DNA of 64,000 nt from Arthrobacter sp. TPD3018 (GTDB lineage Bacteria; Pseudomonadota; Alphaproteobacteria; Sphingomonadales; Sphingomonadaceae), in contig QDFQ01000001.1 in NCBI GenBank assembly GCA_003075315.1, positions 1,345,998-1,409,997 of the forward strand. Direction: 5' to 3'. This document shows positions 14,057 through 22,049 of the stretch, one piece after another. Below the pieces are notes generated by a model. The model was not told the origin of the DNA, did not search any database, and worked only from the letters and a program-made list of their open reading frames with translations. How positions within the stretch are numbered: the stretch's first letter is position 1; every line of letters starts with the position of its first letter. A program made the translations under genes and the position numbers.

Positions 14057-14142
14057 GGACAGGTGGCCGAGTGGTTAAAGGCAGCAGACTGTAAATCTGC
14101 CCGTGCAAGCGTACGCTGGTTCGAATCCAGCCCTGTCCACCA
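14057..14142 (+). tRNA. tRNA-Tyr (anticodon GTA)
   Basis: The acceptor arms GGACAGG and CCTGTCC pair, with A as discriminator and an encoded CCA. The anticodon stem GCAGA/TCTGC encloses the loop CTGTAAA with GTA at 14091-14093. The long variable arm of a class II tRNA and the T-arm GGTTCGAATCC are present. The length is 86 nt including CCA. Confidence 0.95.
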
Positions 14143-14162
14143 CCTTCCCCAGACGGGGAAGG
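14143..14162 (+). terminator. Hairpin just after tRNA-Tyr
   Basis: CCTTCCCC and GGGGAAGG form a perfect 8-bp stem around AGAC directly after the CCA end. There is no following T-run. It may serve as a terminator or a 3'-processing structure. Confidence 0.4.
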
Positions 14163-14285
14163 CCGATCCCGCCGCCGGATCACGCCTCATCATCTATTGG
14201 TACATCGTCCGTCGCTGGATGCAGGCGACGGCTCTCGATGCGTTAAAAAGCGACTTATCTAGTTGAATCTACGGGCGTAACGACT

Positions 14286-14310
14286 GGAACGCTGTCTGAC
14301 AGGCAGGGTT
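14286..14310 (+). promoter_or_regulatory. Putative EcfG (general stress sigma factor) promoter
   Basis: GGAAC at 14286-14290 is followed after 17 bases by GTT at 14308-14310. This matches the GGAAC-N16/17-cGTT pattern known for EcfG in alphaproteobacteria, except that G replaces the C before GTT. The start of the downstream stress operon is 28 bp further on. Confidence 0.6.
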
Positions 14311-14338
14311 GGTGCCCCTCTTCACGAGGGAGCTGAGG

Positions 14339-14914
14339 ATGACCTATCCGGGCGACGACGCGCCACCGACGACGTCGAAACATGGCGATGCCACCCACGC
14401 TGCAACCGAATCGCTCATCGATGCCAAGGGCTCATCCGCGATCGCATCGGCGGTGACGATCAATCGGCCGGTGGCCGAAGTGTATGCCTACTTCCGCGAC
14501 TTCGCGAACCTGCCGAGCTTCATGGAGAACGTCATCTCGATCGAGGTGACGGACGAGAAGACGTCCCACTGGACGGTGAAGGCACCGGCGGGGGCCACGG
14601 TGTCTTGGGACGCGCGGATCACTCAGGAAGAGCCGGACCGACTGATCGCCTGGACGTCCGAACCCGGCGCCGAAGTGCCCAATTCCGGCCGTGTCACGTT
14701 CCGCGATGCCGGCCCCCGCGGAACGGTGGTCACCGCGACGATCGCCTATGATCCGCCCGGCGGGGTGATCGGTAAGGTCATCGCAAAGATGTTCCAGCGC
14801 GAACCCGCGATCCAGGCGCGACGCGATCTCGCGCGGTTCAAGCAGCTGATGGAGGCGGGCGAGATCGCCACCCCGGCCATGACGCTCAAGCAATTCGAGG
14901 AGATGGGGCTGTGA
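14339..14914 (+). CDS. SRPBCC-family (cyclase/dehydrase-like) protein
   Basis: The 191-residue protein has a START/SRPBCC helix-grip fold pattern: [27 protein letters not shown] near residue 50 and a C-terminal long helix. Such folds bind hydrophobic ligands, but no ligand can be named. I chose ATG 14339, ten codons inside the longest frame, because of the purine-rich GAGGGAGCTGAGG before it. Its stop overlaps the dehydrogenase start as GTGA. It is first in a three-gene operon with an alcohol dehydrogenase and an SDR behind a putative EcfG promoter, which suggests a stress-response role. Confidence 0.82.
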   Translation: MTYPGDDAPPTTSKHGDATHAATESLIDAKGSSAIASAVTINRPVAEVYAYFRDFANLPSFMENVISIEVTDEKTSHWTVKAPAGATVSWDARITQEEPDRLIAWTSEPGAEVPNSGRVTFRDAGPRGTVVTATIAYDPPGGVIGKVIAKMFQREPAIQARRDLARFKQLMEAGEIATPAMTLKQFEEMGL

Positions 14915-16098
14915 AAGCGCTCGCATGGCACGGCAAGCATGACGTCCGCATGGATACGGTCGACGATCCCGAAATCGTCAACCCGCGCGATTGCATCATC
15001 AAGGTAACCTCCACCGCGATCTGCGGATCGGACCTTCACCTGTACGACGGCTACATCCCGACGATGAAGGCGGGCGACGTCCTGGGCCACGAATTTATGG
15101 GCGAGGTGGTCGAGGTCGGCGCGAAATCGACATTGAAGAAGGGGCAGCGCGTCGTCGTACCCTTCACCATTGCGTGTGGCAGCTGCTTCCACTGCGGCAA
15201 GCATCAATATTCGGCCTGTCCGAACGGCCTGCCCGCCGACAACCAGGACATTGCGCGAGAATTGTACGGCCACGAGATGTCGGCGCTGTTCGGCTACAGC
15301 CACATGACCGGCGGCTATGCCGGCGGCCAGGCGGAATACGTCCGCGTGCCGTTCAGCGATGTTGGCCCCATCGTCATCCCCGACGGCGTGGAGGACGACA
15401 AGGTCCTGTTCCTCAGCGACATCCTGCCGACCGGTTGGCAGGCGGCCGAATATGCACAGATCGAACCTGGCGACACGGTCGCGGTGTGGGGGTGTGGCCC
15501 GGTCGGGCTGTTCGCGGTCCAGTCGGCATTCCTGATGGGTGCCGAGCGGATCATCGCGATCGATCATTTCCCCCGCCGCCTCGAACTCGCCAAGCGCTTC
15601 GGCGCGGAGACGATCAATTTCGAGGATAGCGCGACGTACGACGCGCTGATGGAAATGACCGGCGGGATCGGTCCCGATGCGGTAATCGACGCCGTGGGCC
15701 TGGAGGCGCACGGGATGTTCGTCGACAACGTCATCGATCAGATCAAGGCGTCGACCTTTCTCGGCACCGATCGGCCGCATTCGATCCGCCAGGCGATTAT
15801 TGCCTGCCGCAAGGGCGGGCGCGTGTCGATGCCCGCAGTGTATGGCGGCTTCGTCGACAAGTTTCCGCTCGGCGCGTTCATGGAAAAGGGGCTGACGCTG
15901 AAGACCGGCCAGACCCACGTTCAGCATTACATGCCCGCGCTCCTGAATGCGATCATGGAGGGCAAGATCGACACTGAATTCCTGATCTCGCACCGCATGC
16001 CGCTGATGGACGCGCCCAAGGGCTACAAGATGTTCAAAGACCAGCAGAACGAGACGACCAAGATCGTGCTGAAACCCGGCATGACGGCCACCGCATAA
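14911..16098 (+). CDS. Zinc-dependent alcohol dehydrogenase (glutathione-independent formaldehyde dehydrogenase-like)
   Basis: The 395-residue MDR-family NAD(P)-dependent oxidoreductase carries both zinc sites. Cys38 in AICGSDLH and the GHE motif at residues 59-61 make up the catalytic site. Cys89, Cys92, Cys95 and Cys103 ([15 protein letters not shown]) form the structural site. The Rossmann motif VWGCGPVG is at about residues 160-200. The sequence style, with a long insertion after the structural zinc, matches the glutathione-independent aldehyde/alcohol branch; the substrate is unknown. The start is GTG at 14911, overlapping the previous stop as GTGA. The SDR gene follows 13 bp later. Confidence 0.9.
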   Translation: MKALAWHGKHDVRMDTVDDPEIVNPRDCIIKVTSTAICGSDLHLYDGYIPTMKAGDVLGHEFMGEVVEVGAKSTLKKGQRVVVPFTIACGSCFHCGKHQYSACPNGLPADNQDIARELYGHEMSALFGYSHMTGGYAGGQAEYVRVPFSDVGPIVIPDGVEDDKVLFLSDILPTGWQAAEYAQIEPGDTVAVWGCGPVGLFAVQSAFLMGAERIIAIDHFPRRLELAKRFGAETINFEDSATYDALMEMTGGIGPDAVIDAVGLEAHGMFVDNVIDQIKASTFLGTDRPHSIRQAIIACRKGGRVSMPAVYGGFVDKFPLGAFMEKGLTLKTGQTHVQHYMPALLNAIMEGKIDTEFLISHRMPLMDAPKGYKMFKDQQNETTKIVLKPGMTATA

Positions 16099-16111
16099 GG
16101 AACGCGACATC

Positions 16112-16897
16112 ATGGCAAACCCATTTGCGATCATTACCGGGGCCTCGACCGGCATCGGCTTCGAACTCGCCACGCTGGCGGCGAAAAACGGGTACGACAT
16201 CTTGGTCGTCGCCGACGAACCGCTGATTGAGGCGGCGGCGGAGGACTTCCGCCAATTCGGCACCGAGGTACGCTCCGTCGAGGCGGATTTGTCGACGCTT
16301 CAGGGCGTGGATGAACTGCTCGCGGCCGCTGAGGGCCGGCAGGTGGACTTGCTGTGCGCCAATGCCGGCCGCGGGCTGGGCCATGCGTTTCTCGACCAAC
16401 GCGTCGAGGATTGGCGACGCGTCGTCGACACCAACATCGTCGGCACCAGTTATCTGCTGCAAAAGGTGCTGGCCGACATGGTCGCGCGCAATGCGGGCAA
16501 GGTGCTGGTGACCGGATCGATCGCCGGATACATCCCCGGCGCGTTCCAAGCCGTCTATAATGGCACCAAGGCCTATGTGGACAGCTTCGTCGCAGCGATC
16601 CAGAACGAGATCAAGGACGCGGACGGCGTCACGCTTACCAACTTGATGCCCGGCCCCGTCGACACCGAATTTTTCGCCCGCGGCGATATGTTGGACACGT
16701 CGGTCGGCAGCGATCCGAAGAAGAGCGACCCGGCCGACGTCGCGCGCGATGGCTGGGACGCGCTGATGGCCGGCAAGGCACAGGTCGTGTCCGGCTGGAA
16801 AAACAAGATCCAGTCGGCCGTCGCCAACGTCACGCCGAACGCCGTACTGGCGGAACGGCACCGCGCCATGGCCGAGCCGGGGACGGCGAAGGACTGA
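16112..16897 (+). CDS. SDR-family short-chain dehydrogenase
   Basis: The 261-residue cytoplasmic oxidoreductase has the classical SDR signature. The cofactor motif TGASTGIG is at residues 9-16, NAG at about 84-86, the catalytic serine in TGSIAG near 136, and Tyr149 and Lys153 in YNGTK. The cofactor preference and substrate cannot be read from the sequence. It is the last gene of the three-gene stress operon and is followed by a strong hairpin before the oppositely oriented tRNA-Gly. Confidence 0.9.
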   Translation: MANPFAIITGASTGIGFELATLAAKNGYDILVVADEPLIEAAAEDFRQFGTEVRSVEADLSTLQGVDELLAAAEGRQVDLLCANAGRGLGHAFLDQRVEDWRRVVDTNIVGTSYLLQKVLADMVARNAGKVLVTGSIAGYIPGAFQAVYNGTKAYVDSFVAAIQNEIKDADGVTLTNLMPGPVDTEFFARGDMLDTSVGSDPKKSDPADVARDGWDALMAGKAQVVSGWKNKIQSAVANVTPNAVLAERHRAMAEPGTAKD

Positions 16898-16914
16898 AAG
16901 AGAGACGCTCGCGT

Positions 16915-16945
16915 CCATCATGCCGGGGCGCAACCGGCATGATGG
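16915..16945 (+). terminator. Perfect 12-bp stem-loop after the stress operon
   Basis: CCATCATGCCGG (16915-16926) pairs perfectly with CCGGCATGATGG (16934-16945) around a 7-base loop. It lies 17 bp after the SDR stop and 18 bp from the tRNA-Gly 3' end, so it could stop transcription from both directions. There is no T-run. Confidence 0.55.
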
Positions 16946-16963
16946 GCGGCGCATGGGGAGGGA

Positions 16964-17037
16964 TGGAGCGGGTAACGGGAATCGAACCCGTGTATTCAGC
17001 TTGGAAGGCTGCTGCACTACCATTGTGCTATACCCGC
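16964..17037 (-). tRNA. tRNA-Gly (anticodon TCC)
   Basis: On the minus strand the gene starts GCGGGTA and ends TACCCGC-T-CCA, with paired acceptor arms and an encoded CCA. The loop CTTCCAA carries anticodon TCC, the D arm is GCAC/GTGC and the T arm is ACGGGTTCGATTCCCGT. The outermost anticodon-stem pair is a G-A mismatch. The length is 74 nt. Confidence 0.95.
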
Positions 17038-17086
17038 ATGACGCTGGCAGCGGGGCCTGGGGCCCGGCGATCGTCGCGTGGCAGGC

Positions 17087-17115
17087 TATCTATCGTCGCC
17101 CTGCGTACGGCGCAA
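17087..17115 (-). promoter_or_regulatory. Probable promoter for tRNA-Gly
   Basis: Read on the minus strand, TTGCGC (17115-17110) and TAGATA (17092-17087) are separated by 17 bases. Initiation would fall about 40 bases before the tRNA. Confidence 0.5.
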
Positions 17116-17166
17116 GCGGCAGTGTGGTTCATGGCTTGATTACCGTTCGCACGGTAGAAGCGGGTC

Positions 17167-18480
17167 ATGTCTGTCGACCCTATGCCACGTTGCGCGCCAT
17201 TGCCCGATCATCGCCCGCCGTCGGCGGTCAGCCATGGCGTGGGACTCGCGGGCCTCGCGGGATTGGGCGCGTGGCTGGTCTTTGCCGGCAACATCGGGAT
17301 GGATGGGCCGTATGCGGCTCTGGTTGCGCTGGTCGCCTGCGCGGTGCCGATGATCCTGTGGTCGCTGGTCGTCGACAGGGTGCATCGCAATGCGACGACG
17401 GGGATCGACTGGGGTTGCCCTCGGCCGTTCGCTAAGACGCGAGAGATCAGCCTGACCAAGCTTGCGGGCTTGTTCGCGACCTGGGCGGCGATCGGCATCA
17501 TTTACGGTATGGGGCGCTTCTACTGGGAGGGGAATTTCGCCTTTGCCATGTGGTGCTTCAGCTGGGGCATGCCGATCGTTGCGCTGCTGGCGGTGCCCTA
17601 TGTCCTGTGGCTGGACCGCTATCTGGAGCAACCGCGCGACGGCAGCTGGCATGTCGGCGCGTGGCTGACCGGGCAGGCGGGCGTCGATCGCGAGGCGATC
17701 TGGGGGCATATGCGCAGCTGGGCGGTGAAGGCGTTCTTCCTTGCCTTTATGCTGGCGGTGGTGCCGGGCAACTACGGCAGCTTTATCCGCAGCGATCTGA
17801 CGCGGCTCGTCGATCCGGTGATGCTGGCGAGCTGGTTGATCGCGCTGATGTTCGTCATCGACGTCAGCTTCGCGAGCGTCGGCTATGTCCTGACGTTGCG
17901 GCCACTTGATTCGCATATCCGCAGCGCCAACCCCTTTGCGGCGGCGTGGACCGCGGCGCTGATCTGCTACCCGCCATTCATCATGATGGAGACCGGCGGA
18001 CCGCTCGACTATCATCCGGGGACGCAGGAATGGAGCAGCTGGTTCGCCGGGCATTCGGTGCTGCTGTGGCTGTGGGGCGCGGCGCTTGTCGCCCTGACGG
18101 CAATCTATGCCTGGGCGACGGTGGCGTTCGGCCTGCGATTTTCCAATCTTACGCATCGCGGCATCCTGACCCACGGGCCCTACGCCTGGTCGCGGCACCC
18201 GGCCTATCTGTCGAAGAACCTGTTCTGGTGGCTGTCGACCCTGCCGCTGCTGACCACCGGATCGCTGGTCGATGCGATGCGTGCGACGCTGCTGATGGCC
18301 GTGGTGAGCGGCGTCTATTACTGGCGGGCGAAGACCGAGGAACGGCATCTTGGCCTCGACCCAACCTATCGCGCCTATAGCGGCTGGATGGCGCGGCGCG
18401 GGGCGGTGCCGCGGTTCGTCCGCTGGCTGCTCGGCACGCCTGCACCGGTGACGGTCGATGCGCCTCAGGTGGCGGCATGA
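17167..18480 (+). CDS. Membrane protein with isoprenylcysteine carboxyl methyltransferase-like C-terminus
   Basis: The 437-residue polytopic membrane protein has roughly nine or ten hydrophobic segments. The C-terminal region contains the ICMT/PEMT-like pattern: THRGILTHGPYAWSRHPAYLSKN, then a hydrophobic hairpin, then RAKTEERHL. In that superfamily this region binds S-adenosylmethionine and methylates lipidic substrates. The N-terminal half is a membrane region I cannot assign, and the substrate is unknown. It follows tRNA-Gly divergently, and its 3' end overlaps the end of the convergent gene at 18465 by 16 bp. Confidence 0.75.
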   Translation: MSVDPMPRCAPLPDHRPPSAVSHGVGLAGLAGLGAWLVFAGNIGMDGPYAALVALVACAVPMILWSLVVDRVHRNATTGIDWGCPRPFAKTREISLTKLAGLFATWAAIGIIYGMGRFYWEGNFAFAMWCFSWGMPIVALLAVPYVLWLDRYLEQPRDGSWHVGAWLTGQAGVDREAIWGHMRSWAVKAFFLAFMLAVVPGNYGSFIRSDLTRLVDPVMLASWLIALMFVIDVSFASVGYVLTLRPLDSHIRSANPFAAAWTAALICYPPFIMMETGGPLDYHPGTQEWSSWFAGHSVLLWLWGAALVALTAIYAWATVAFGLRFSNLTHRGILTHGPYAWSRHPAYLSKNLFWWLSTLPLLTTGSLVDAMRATLLMAVVSGVYYWRAKTEERHLGLDPTYRAYSGWMARRGAVPRFVRWLLGTPAPVTVDAPQVAA

Positions 18481-19073
18481 TCCTTCGCCCATAAGGCGTC
18501 GATGCGCGCCTGATTGCCGCCGGTTTCACGCAGGCGGAGGTCGATCAGCTCGACCACGCGGCCGCGCAGCGGGCGGCCATGCGTTTCCCATACCAGATCA
18601 TAGACCGCCTGCCGCGTCGTCGGCTGATCGTCGGTGAAATAGGTATAGCGGATCAGCACGGGCAACCGGCCACTCTGCGCGTCAGGGCCGCCATCGGTCG
18701 CCTTGCGCAGCGCCTTTTCGAACCAGCTCGCCTCGATCGTCTGGTCGACGGCATCCTGCGGACCGACGTCGAGCGCGGTGGGGAAGGTGACGTGCACGTC
18801 GCCGAGCGGATGCGCCTCTGTCTTGGCGAGGACGATCTGGCTCTTGTCCTTCGACGGCGTGCCGCGGAGCACGAAGCGGGTCTTGTCGCGCGTCGCGCTT
18901 GCCGCCTCGACCGCCTTATCGGCGGCAGCCTCGCGGCGTTCCTGCCAGTTGTTGTACAGCGTCAGCGCGGCGATAATGACCCCGGCGACGGCCACCACCT
19001 CCGCCAGCGTGATCCAGCGGCGGCGCGTCTGCGCCTGATCGGGCGTTTCGCTGCCTCCGCCGGTGCCGCTCAT
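18465..19073 (-). CDS. Single-pass membrane protein of unknown function
   Basis: The 202-residue protein has one N-terminal membrane helix (EVVAVAGVIIAALTLYNNW, about residues 24-42), followed by a charged helical linker (QERREAAADKAVEAA) and a soluble domain. I do not recognise the domain. I chose ATG 19073 because it overlaps the upstream stop as ATGA; longer in-frame starts lie inside the upstream gene. It is fourth in the run purM-purN-19070-18465, and its 3' end overlaps the convergent methyltransferase-like gene by 16 bp. Confidence 0.65.
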   Translation of the reverse strand: MSGTGGGSETPDQAQTRRRWITLAEVVAVAGVIIAALTLYNNWQERREAAADKAVEAASATRDKTRFVLRGTPSKDKSQIVLAKTEAHPLGDVHVTFPTALDVGPQDAVDQTIEASWFEKALRKATDGGPDAQSGRLPVLIRYTYFTDDQPTTRQAVYDLVWETHGRPLRGRVVELIDLRLRETGGNQARIDALWAKDHAAT

Positions 19074-19444
19074 CGTCCGCCGGCCTCCAGCAGGCGTTCG
19101 GGCGCGGCCAATTCCCAGCTGTGCGCGATGCGATCCTCGATCAGCGTCCAGTCCGGGTCGCCGCCCAGCGTCATGCCGATCCACGGCTCGGGGCCGAGAT
19201 CGTCGGCCGGTTCGTAAGCGTCGGGATCGCTTTCCAGCGCGTCGGCCTGTTCCTCGGCATCGGCGGTGCGGACGCAGACGGTTTCATCGTCAGTCAGCTG
19301 CGCGAAGGGGACGTCATCGACGACGAAGACGGGGAGGCCGCCCTCGTCGCGTTCTTCCGCCTCCGGCAGCAGCAGCGCGATCGCGCGGATACGGTCGAGG
19401 GGCGTGGTGGCGCCGGTCAATTCGGGGGTCAATTCGGGGGTCAT
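19070..19444 (-). CDS. MmcQ/YjbR-like small protein
   Basis: The 124-residue acidic protein ends in a stretch (WTLIEDRIAHSWELAAPERLLEA) typical of the MmcQ/YjbR family, a cyclic DNA-binding-like fold of uncertain role. The ATG at 19444 overlaps the purN stop as ATGA. The first codons contain a perfect 12-bp tandem duplication (19417-19440, encoding TPEL twice), so the second copy is optional and the N-terminus may vary between strains. The gene sits in the purine operon, and its link to purine synthesis is unknown. Confidence 0.6.
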   Translation of the reverse strand: MTPELTPELTGATTPLDRIRAIALLLPEAEERDEGGLPVFVVDDVPFAQLTDDETVCVRTADAEEQADALESDPDAYEPADDLGPEPWIGMTLGGDPDWTLIEDRIAHSWELAAPERLLEAGGR

Positions 19445-19986
19445 CGGCTGGCGAACTCCTTGAGCACCTGCGGATACAGGCGATGTTCGGCGACGAGAAC
19501 GCGCGCGGCGAGCGTATCGGGTGTATCGTCGGCAAAAATCGGCACCTCAGCCTGGCCGAGCAGGGCGCCAGCGTCCAGTTCCTCGGTGACGACGTGCACC
19601 GAACAGCCCGCCACCGCATCACCGGCGTCGATCGCGCGTGCGTGCGTATCGAGGCCCTTGTACCTGGGCAGCAGCGAAGGGTGGATGTTGACGATGCGAT
19701 CGCGCCAGCGCGCCACGAAATCGTTCGACAGCAGCCGCATATAACCGGCGAGCGCGACGATCTCGCATCCCGCCTCGCGCAACGCGGCATCGACCTCTGC
19801 CTCATAGGCCGCCTTGCCGATCCCCTTGGGGGACAGCGCGAAGGTCTTGAGCCCCTGCTCGCGCGCCCAGGCGAGGCCCGCGGCATCGGGCTTGTCGGAT
19901 GCGACGAGGCCGACCGGAACGCCCGATTCGACCAGCGCCATCATGTTCGACCCGCGGCCCGAAATCAAGATGCCGACGGTCTTCAT
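19441..19986 (-). CDS. purN: Phosphoribosylglycinamide formyltransferase
   Basis: The 181-residue enzyme transfers a formyl group from 10-formyl-THF to GAR, the third step of purine synthesis. The N-terminal MKTVGILISGRGSNM matches the conserved family start. The catalytic region AGYMRLLSNDFV and the motif RWRDRIVNIHPSLLPRYKGLDTHARA contain the expected Asn/His residues. I chose ATG 19986, seven bases after the purM stop; an ATG at 20001 overlapping purM is also possible. It is paired with purM, as in many proteobacteria. Confidence 0.95.
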   Translation of the reverse strand: MKTVGILISGRGSNMMALVESGVPVGLVASDKPDAAGLAWAREQGLKTFALSPKGIGKAAYEAEVDAALREAGCEIVALAGYMRLLSNDFVARWRDRIVNIHPSLLPRYKGLDTHARAIDAGDAVAGCSVHVVTEELDAGALLGQAEVPIFADDTPDTLAARVLVAEHRLYPQVLKEFASR

Positions 19987-19993
19987 CGCCCCA

Positions 19994-21109
19994 TCAGCCA
20001 TGGTTGTGGGTGGCGGTCCAGTCGGCGCGCGCGCTCCACGTCTCGGTGCTGCCGCGCACCGTGCAACCGCGCGGACCGGCGTCGATGCGGCCGATCGTGT
20101 AGACGGTTTCGCCGGCCGCGGTCAGCGCTGCGGCAACCGATTCCGCCTGGTCCGCCGCGACGACCACCGCCATGCCGATGCCGCAATTGAAGGTGCGGGC
20201 CATTTCCTCCGGCTCGATCGCACCCTGCGCCTGCAGGTACGCCATCAGGCGCGGCTGCTCCCACGCATCGGCATCGACCACGGCATGCGTGCCCTCGGGT
20301 AGGACCCGCGGGATGTTTTCGAGCAGGCCACCGCCGGTGATGTGGGCGAGGCCCTTGATGCGGCGCTCGCGCAGTAGCGGCAACAGCGACGCGACATAGA
20401 CGCGCGTCGGCGCCATCAGCGTGTCGATCAGCAGCCGGTCGGCATCGAACAGCGCCGGGCGGTCGAGCTTCCAGCCACGATCCGCAGCTAGGCGGCGGAC
20501 CAGCGAGAAGCCGTTCGAATGCACGCCCGACGAGGCGAGGCCGAGTATCACGTCGCCGGCTGCGATCGTCTGACCGGTCAGCACGGCATCGCGTTCGACC
20601 GCACCGACGCAGAAGCCGGCAAGATCGTAATCGCCCTCGGCATACATGCCGGGCATTTCCGCGGTTTCGCCACCGATCAGCGCGCAGCCGGCCTGGCGGC
20701 AGCCCTCTGCGATCGAGGCCACGACGCGTTCGGCGATGCCGTTGTCGAGCTTGGCGGTGGCGTAATAGTCGAGGAAGAACAGAGGCTCGGCGCCCTGCAC
20801 GATCAGGTCGTTGGCGCACATCGCGACGAGATCCACGCCGACACCTTCATGCCGGTCCCATTCGATCGCGAGCTTCAGCTTGGTGCCGACGCCGTCGTTG
20901 GCCGCGACCAGCAGCGGATCGGTGAAGCCCGCCGCGCGCAGATCGAACATGCCGCCGAACCCGCCGAGGTCGGCGTCAGCGCCCGGTCGCCGCGTCGCCT
21001 TGGCCAGCGGCCCGATCGCGCGGACCAGCGCGTTGCCCGCGGCAATCGATACGCCGGCATCGGCATAGGTGTAGGACTGATCGGCGGGGGAGGATGGCTC
21101 GGTGCTCAT
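19994..21109 (-). CDS. purM: Phosphoribosylformylglycinamidine cyclo-ligase (AIR synthetase)
   Basis: The 371-residue protein is normal length for PurM, which closes the imidazole ring to form AIR using ATP. Recognisable segments are [15 protein letters not shown] near the N-terminus, [40 protein letters not shown] and [14 protein letters not shown]. It heads a minus-strand run with purN, a MmcQ-like gene and a membrane protein. No Shine-Dalgarno is evident before the ATG, and a promoter-like pair ends only nine bases upstream, so the mRNA may be nearly leaderless. Confidence 0.96.
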   Translation of the reverse strand: MSTEPSSPADQSYTYADAGVSIAAGNALVRAIGPLAKATRRPGADADLGGFGGMFDLRAAGFTDPLLVAANDGVGTKLKLAIEWDRHEGVGVDLVAMCANDLIVQGAEPLFFLDYYATAKLDNGIAERVVASIAEGCRQAGCALIGGETAEMPGMYAEGDYDLAGFCVGAVERDAVLTGQTIAAGDVILGLASSGVHSNGFSLVRRLAADRGWKLDRPALFDADRLLIDTLMAPTRVYVASLLPLLRERRIKGLAHITGGGLLENIPRVLPEGTHAVVDADAWEQPRLMAYLQAQGAIEPEEMARTFNCGIGMAVVVAADQAESVAAALTAAGETVYTIGRIDAGPRGCTVRGSTETWSARADWTATHNHG

Positions 21110-21118
21110 CCGGCCAGC

Positions 21119-21147
21119 CTGCTACGATCTGTCCGGCGCGGTGGCAA
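21119..21147 (-). promoter_or_regulatory. Candidate promoter close to the purM start codon
   Basis: On the minus strand TTGCCA (21147-21142), a 17-base spacer and TAGCAG (21124-21119) stand nine bases before the purM ATG. Initiation would leave only a few bases of 5' leader. Confidence 0.4.
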
Positions 21148-21573
21148 TGCCGAACCGGCACCGGGTGCAAGGGCAGGTGATTCGGGTGGGGCAGACAGGC
21201 CGGAATCGCCGAAATTCGCGCGCGGAAGTGGACGAAGTGGACGACACGTATCGTTCGAAACGCGCATCCCGGCTGCCCCAATGTCGCGATGGATGGGGTA
21301 GGCGCCGGCTGAGCACATGATGCCGACGTAGGGAGTGATCGGCGTGTAGGACAGGGGGGAGATGACGTGACCGCTCAAGTTCGTCAGTCTGCGCGATCGG
21401 GCTGCCAAGTGGCATAGTCCTTTCGTCTCGATTTTTCCCGCTTCTCCGTCTCGTTCGGGCTATTTTGAGAATCTGCGATCGAGAACAGGTTTCGGGAACA
21501 CGGCGCCCCGGGGGTGTCCGTCCACGCGACTGGTCCGGGCAGATTTTCGTGGCGGGCTCGTTTTTGGGAAAGT
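21148..21573. other. Gene-free stretch between purM and the darcynin gene
   Basis: About 430 bp (roughly 500 bp counting the flanking promoter and hairpin) carry no frame that looks like a protein. The open frames here are short, arginine/serine-rich shadows. Visible structure includes two perfect tandem copies of GAAGTGGAC at 21225-21242, followed by the palindromic TTCGAA. It may be a relic or a recombination-prone spacer. I see no RNA gene of a known class in it. Confidence 0.5.
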
Positions 21574-21606
21574 CGAGGAGGGGGCGGAGATGACGCCCCC
21601 TCCTCG
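21574..21606 (-). terminator. Strong hairpin after the darcynin gene
   Basis: A perfect 13-bp stem (CGAGGAGGGGGCG with its complement) and a 7-base loop lie five bases beyond the darcynin-family stop. It has no T-run on the minus strand, so termination may need Rho, or the hairpin may only stabilise the 3' end. Confidence 0.55.
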
Positions 21607-21610
21607 TTGG

Positions 21611-21973
21611 TCAGGCCGTAATAACCGGGCGATCGTAATTTTTGGCGTAGGCATTTTCAACGCCGGTCAAAATCTCCACGATATCGAAATAGCGATCCCA
21701 GAAGGCCGTTTCGCGCAGGTCTTCCACCAATAACTGGTAGGAATGATGGTCCGCTGCGTCCCACATCCAGATATCGGTGACGCGGGTCGAATAGAACTCA
21801 ACGTCGAAAAAGCGTAGCGAGACGTTTGCGGCATGCTTTTTGAGGATCGGAGTGAACTGCTCTGCCAAGAGCTCAAAGCGGCGATCGATGGAGAGCCCAA
21901 GCCATTCAGGCGAGGTCTTGACCAGCATGAAGACGGTGACGGCTGGTTCGAAGGGTGTTTGCGTAGTGGTCAT
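21611..21973 (-). CDS. Darcynin-family protein
   Basis: The 120-residue soluble protein matches what I recall of the darcynin family, a small domain of unknown function. Conserved-looking segments are VTVFMLVKTSPEWLGL, RFFDVEFYSTRVTDIWMWD, ETAFWDRYFDIVEI and GVENAYAKNY. I chose ATG 21973 because AAGGA lies seven bases before it; longer frames upstream have no SD. It is divergent from a TetR regulator, which probably controls it, and a 31-bp dyad covers its SD region. Base composition looks less GC-rich than the neighbouring purM. Confidence 0.8.
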   Translation of the reverse strand: MTTTQTPFEPAVTVFMLVKTSPEWLGLSIDRRFELLAEQFTPILKKHAANVSLRFFDVEFYSTRVTDIWMWDAADHHSYQLLVEDLRETAFWDRYFDIVEILTGVENAYAKNYDRPVITA

Positions 21974-21975
21974 CG

Positions 21976-22006
21976 TATATCCTTGCATCAACATGTGCAG
22001 GACATA
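21976..22006. promoter_or_regulatory. Imperfect 31-bp dyad between the darcynin and tetR genes
   Basis: TATATCCTTGCA and TGCAGGACATA form an inverted repeat around 8 bases, with one mismatch and one inserted base. It is a likely operator for the adjacent TetR regulator. Because it includes the AAGGA of the darcynin mRNA, it could also fold as a leader hairpin hiding the SD. Confidence 0.5.
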
Positions 22007-22049
22007 GAATGCGAGCTTAACCTCATATCTGGCTACTCGCTTTCGATCC

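Noticed and set aside
14746..16263. 505-residue minus-strand open frame opposite the alcohol dehydrogenase
   Set aside because: The plus-strand gene has all MDR motifs and the operon overlaps fit. The reverse frame is an antisense shadow rich in His, Arg and Asp.
17140..18492. 450-residue minus-strand frame opposite the ICMT-like gene
   Set aside because: It is highly charged, Arg/Gln/His-rich and unlike any protein fold. The plus strand encodes clear membrane helices.
21106..21415. Two short open frames in the gene-free region after purM
   Set aside because: They are about 100 residues, Arg/Ser/Pro-rich, lack an SD and show no domain pattern. They are more likely non-coding.
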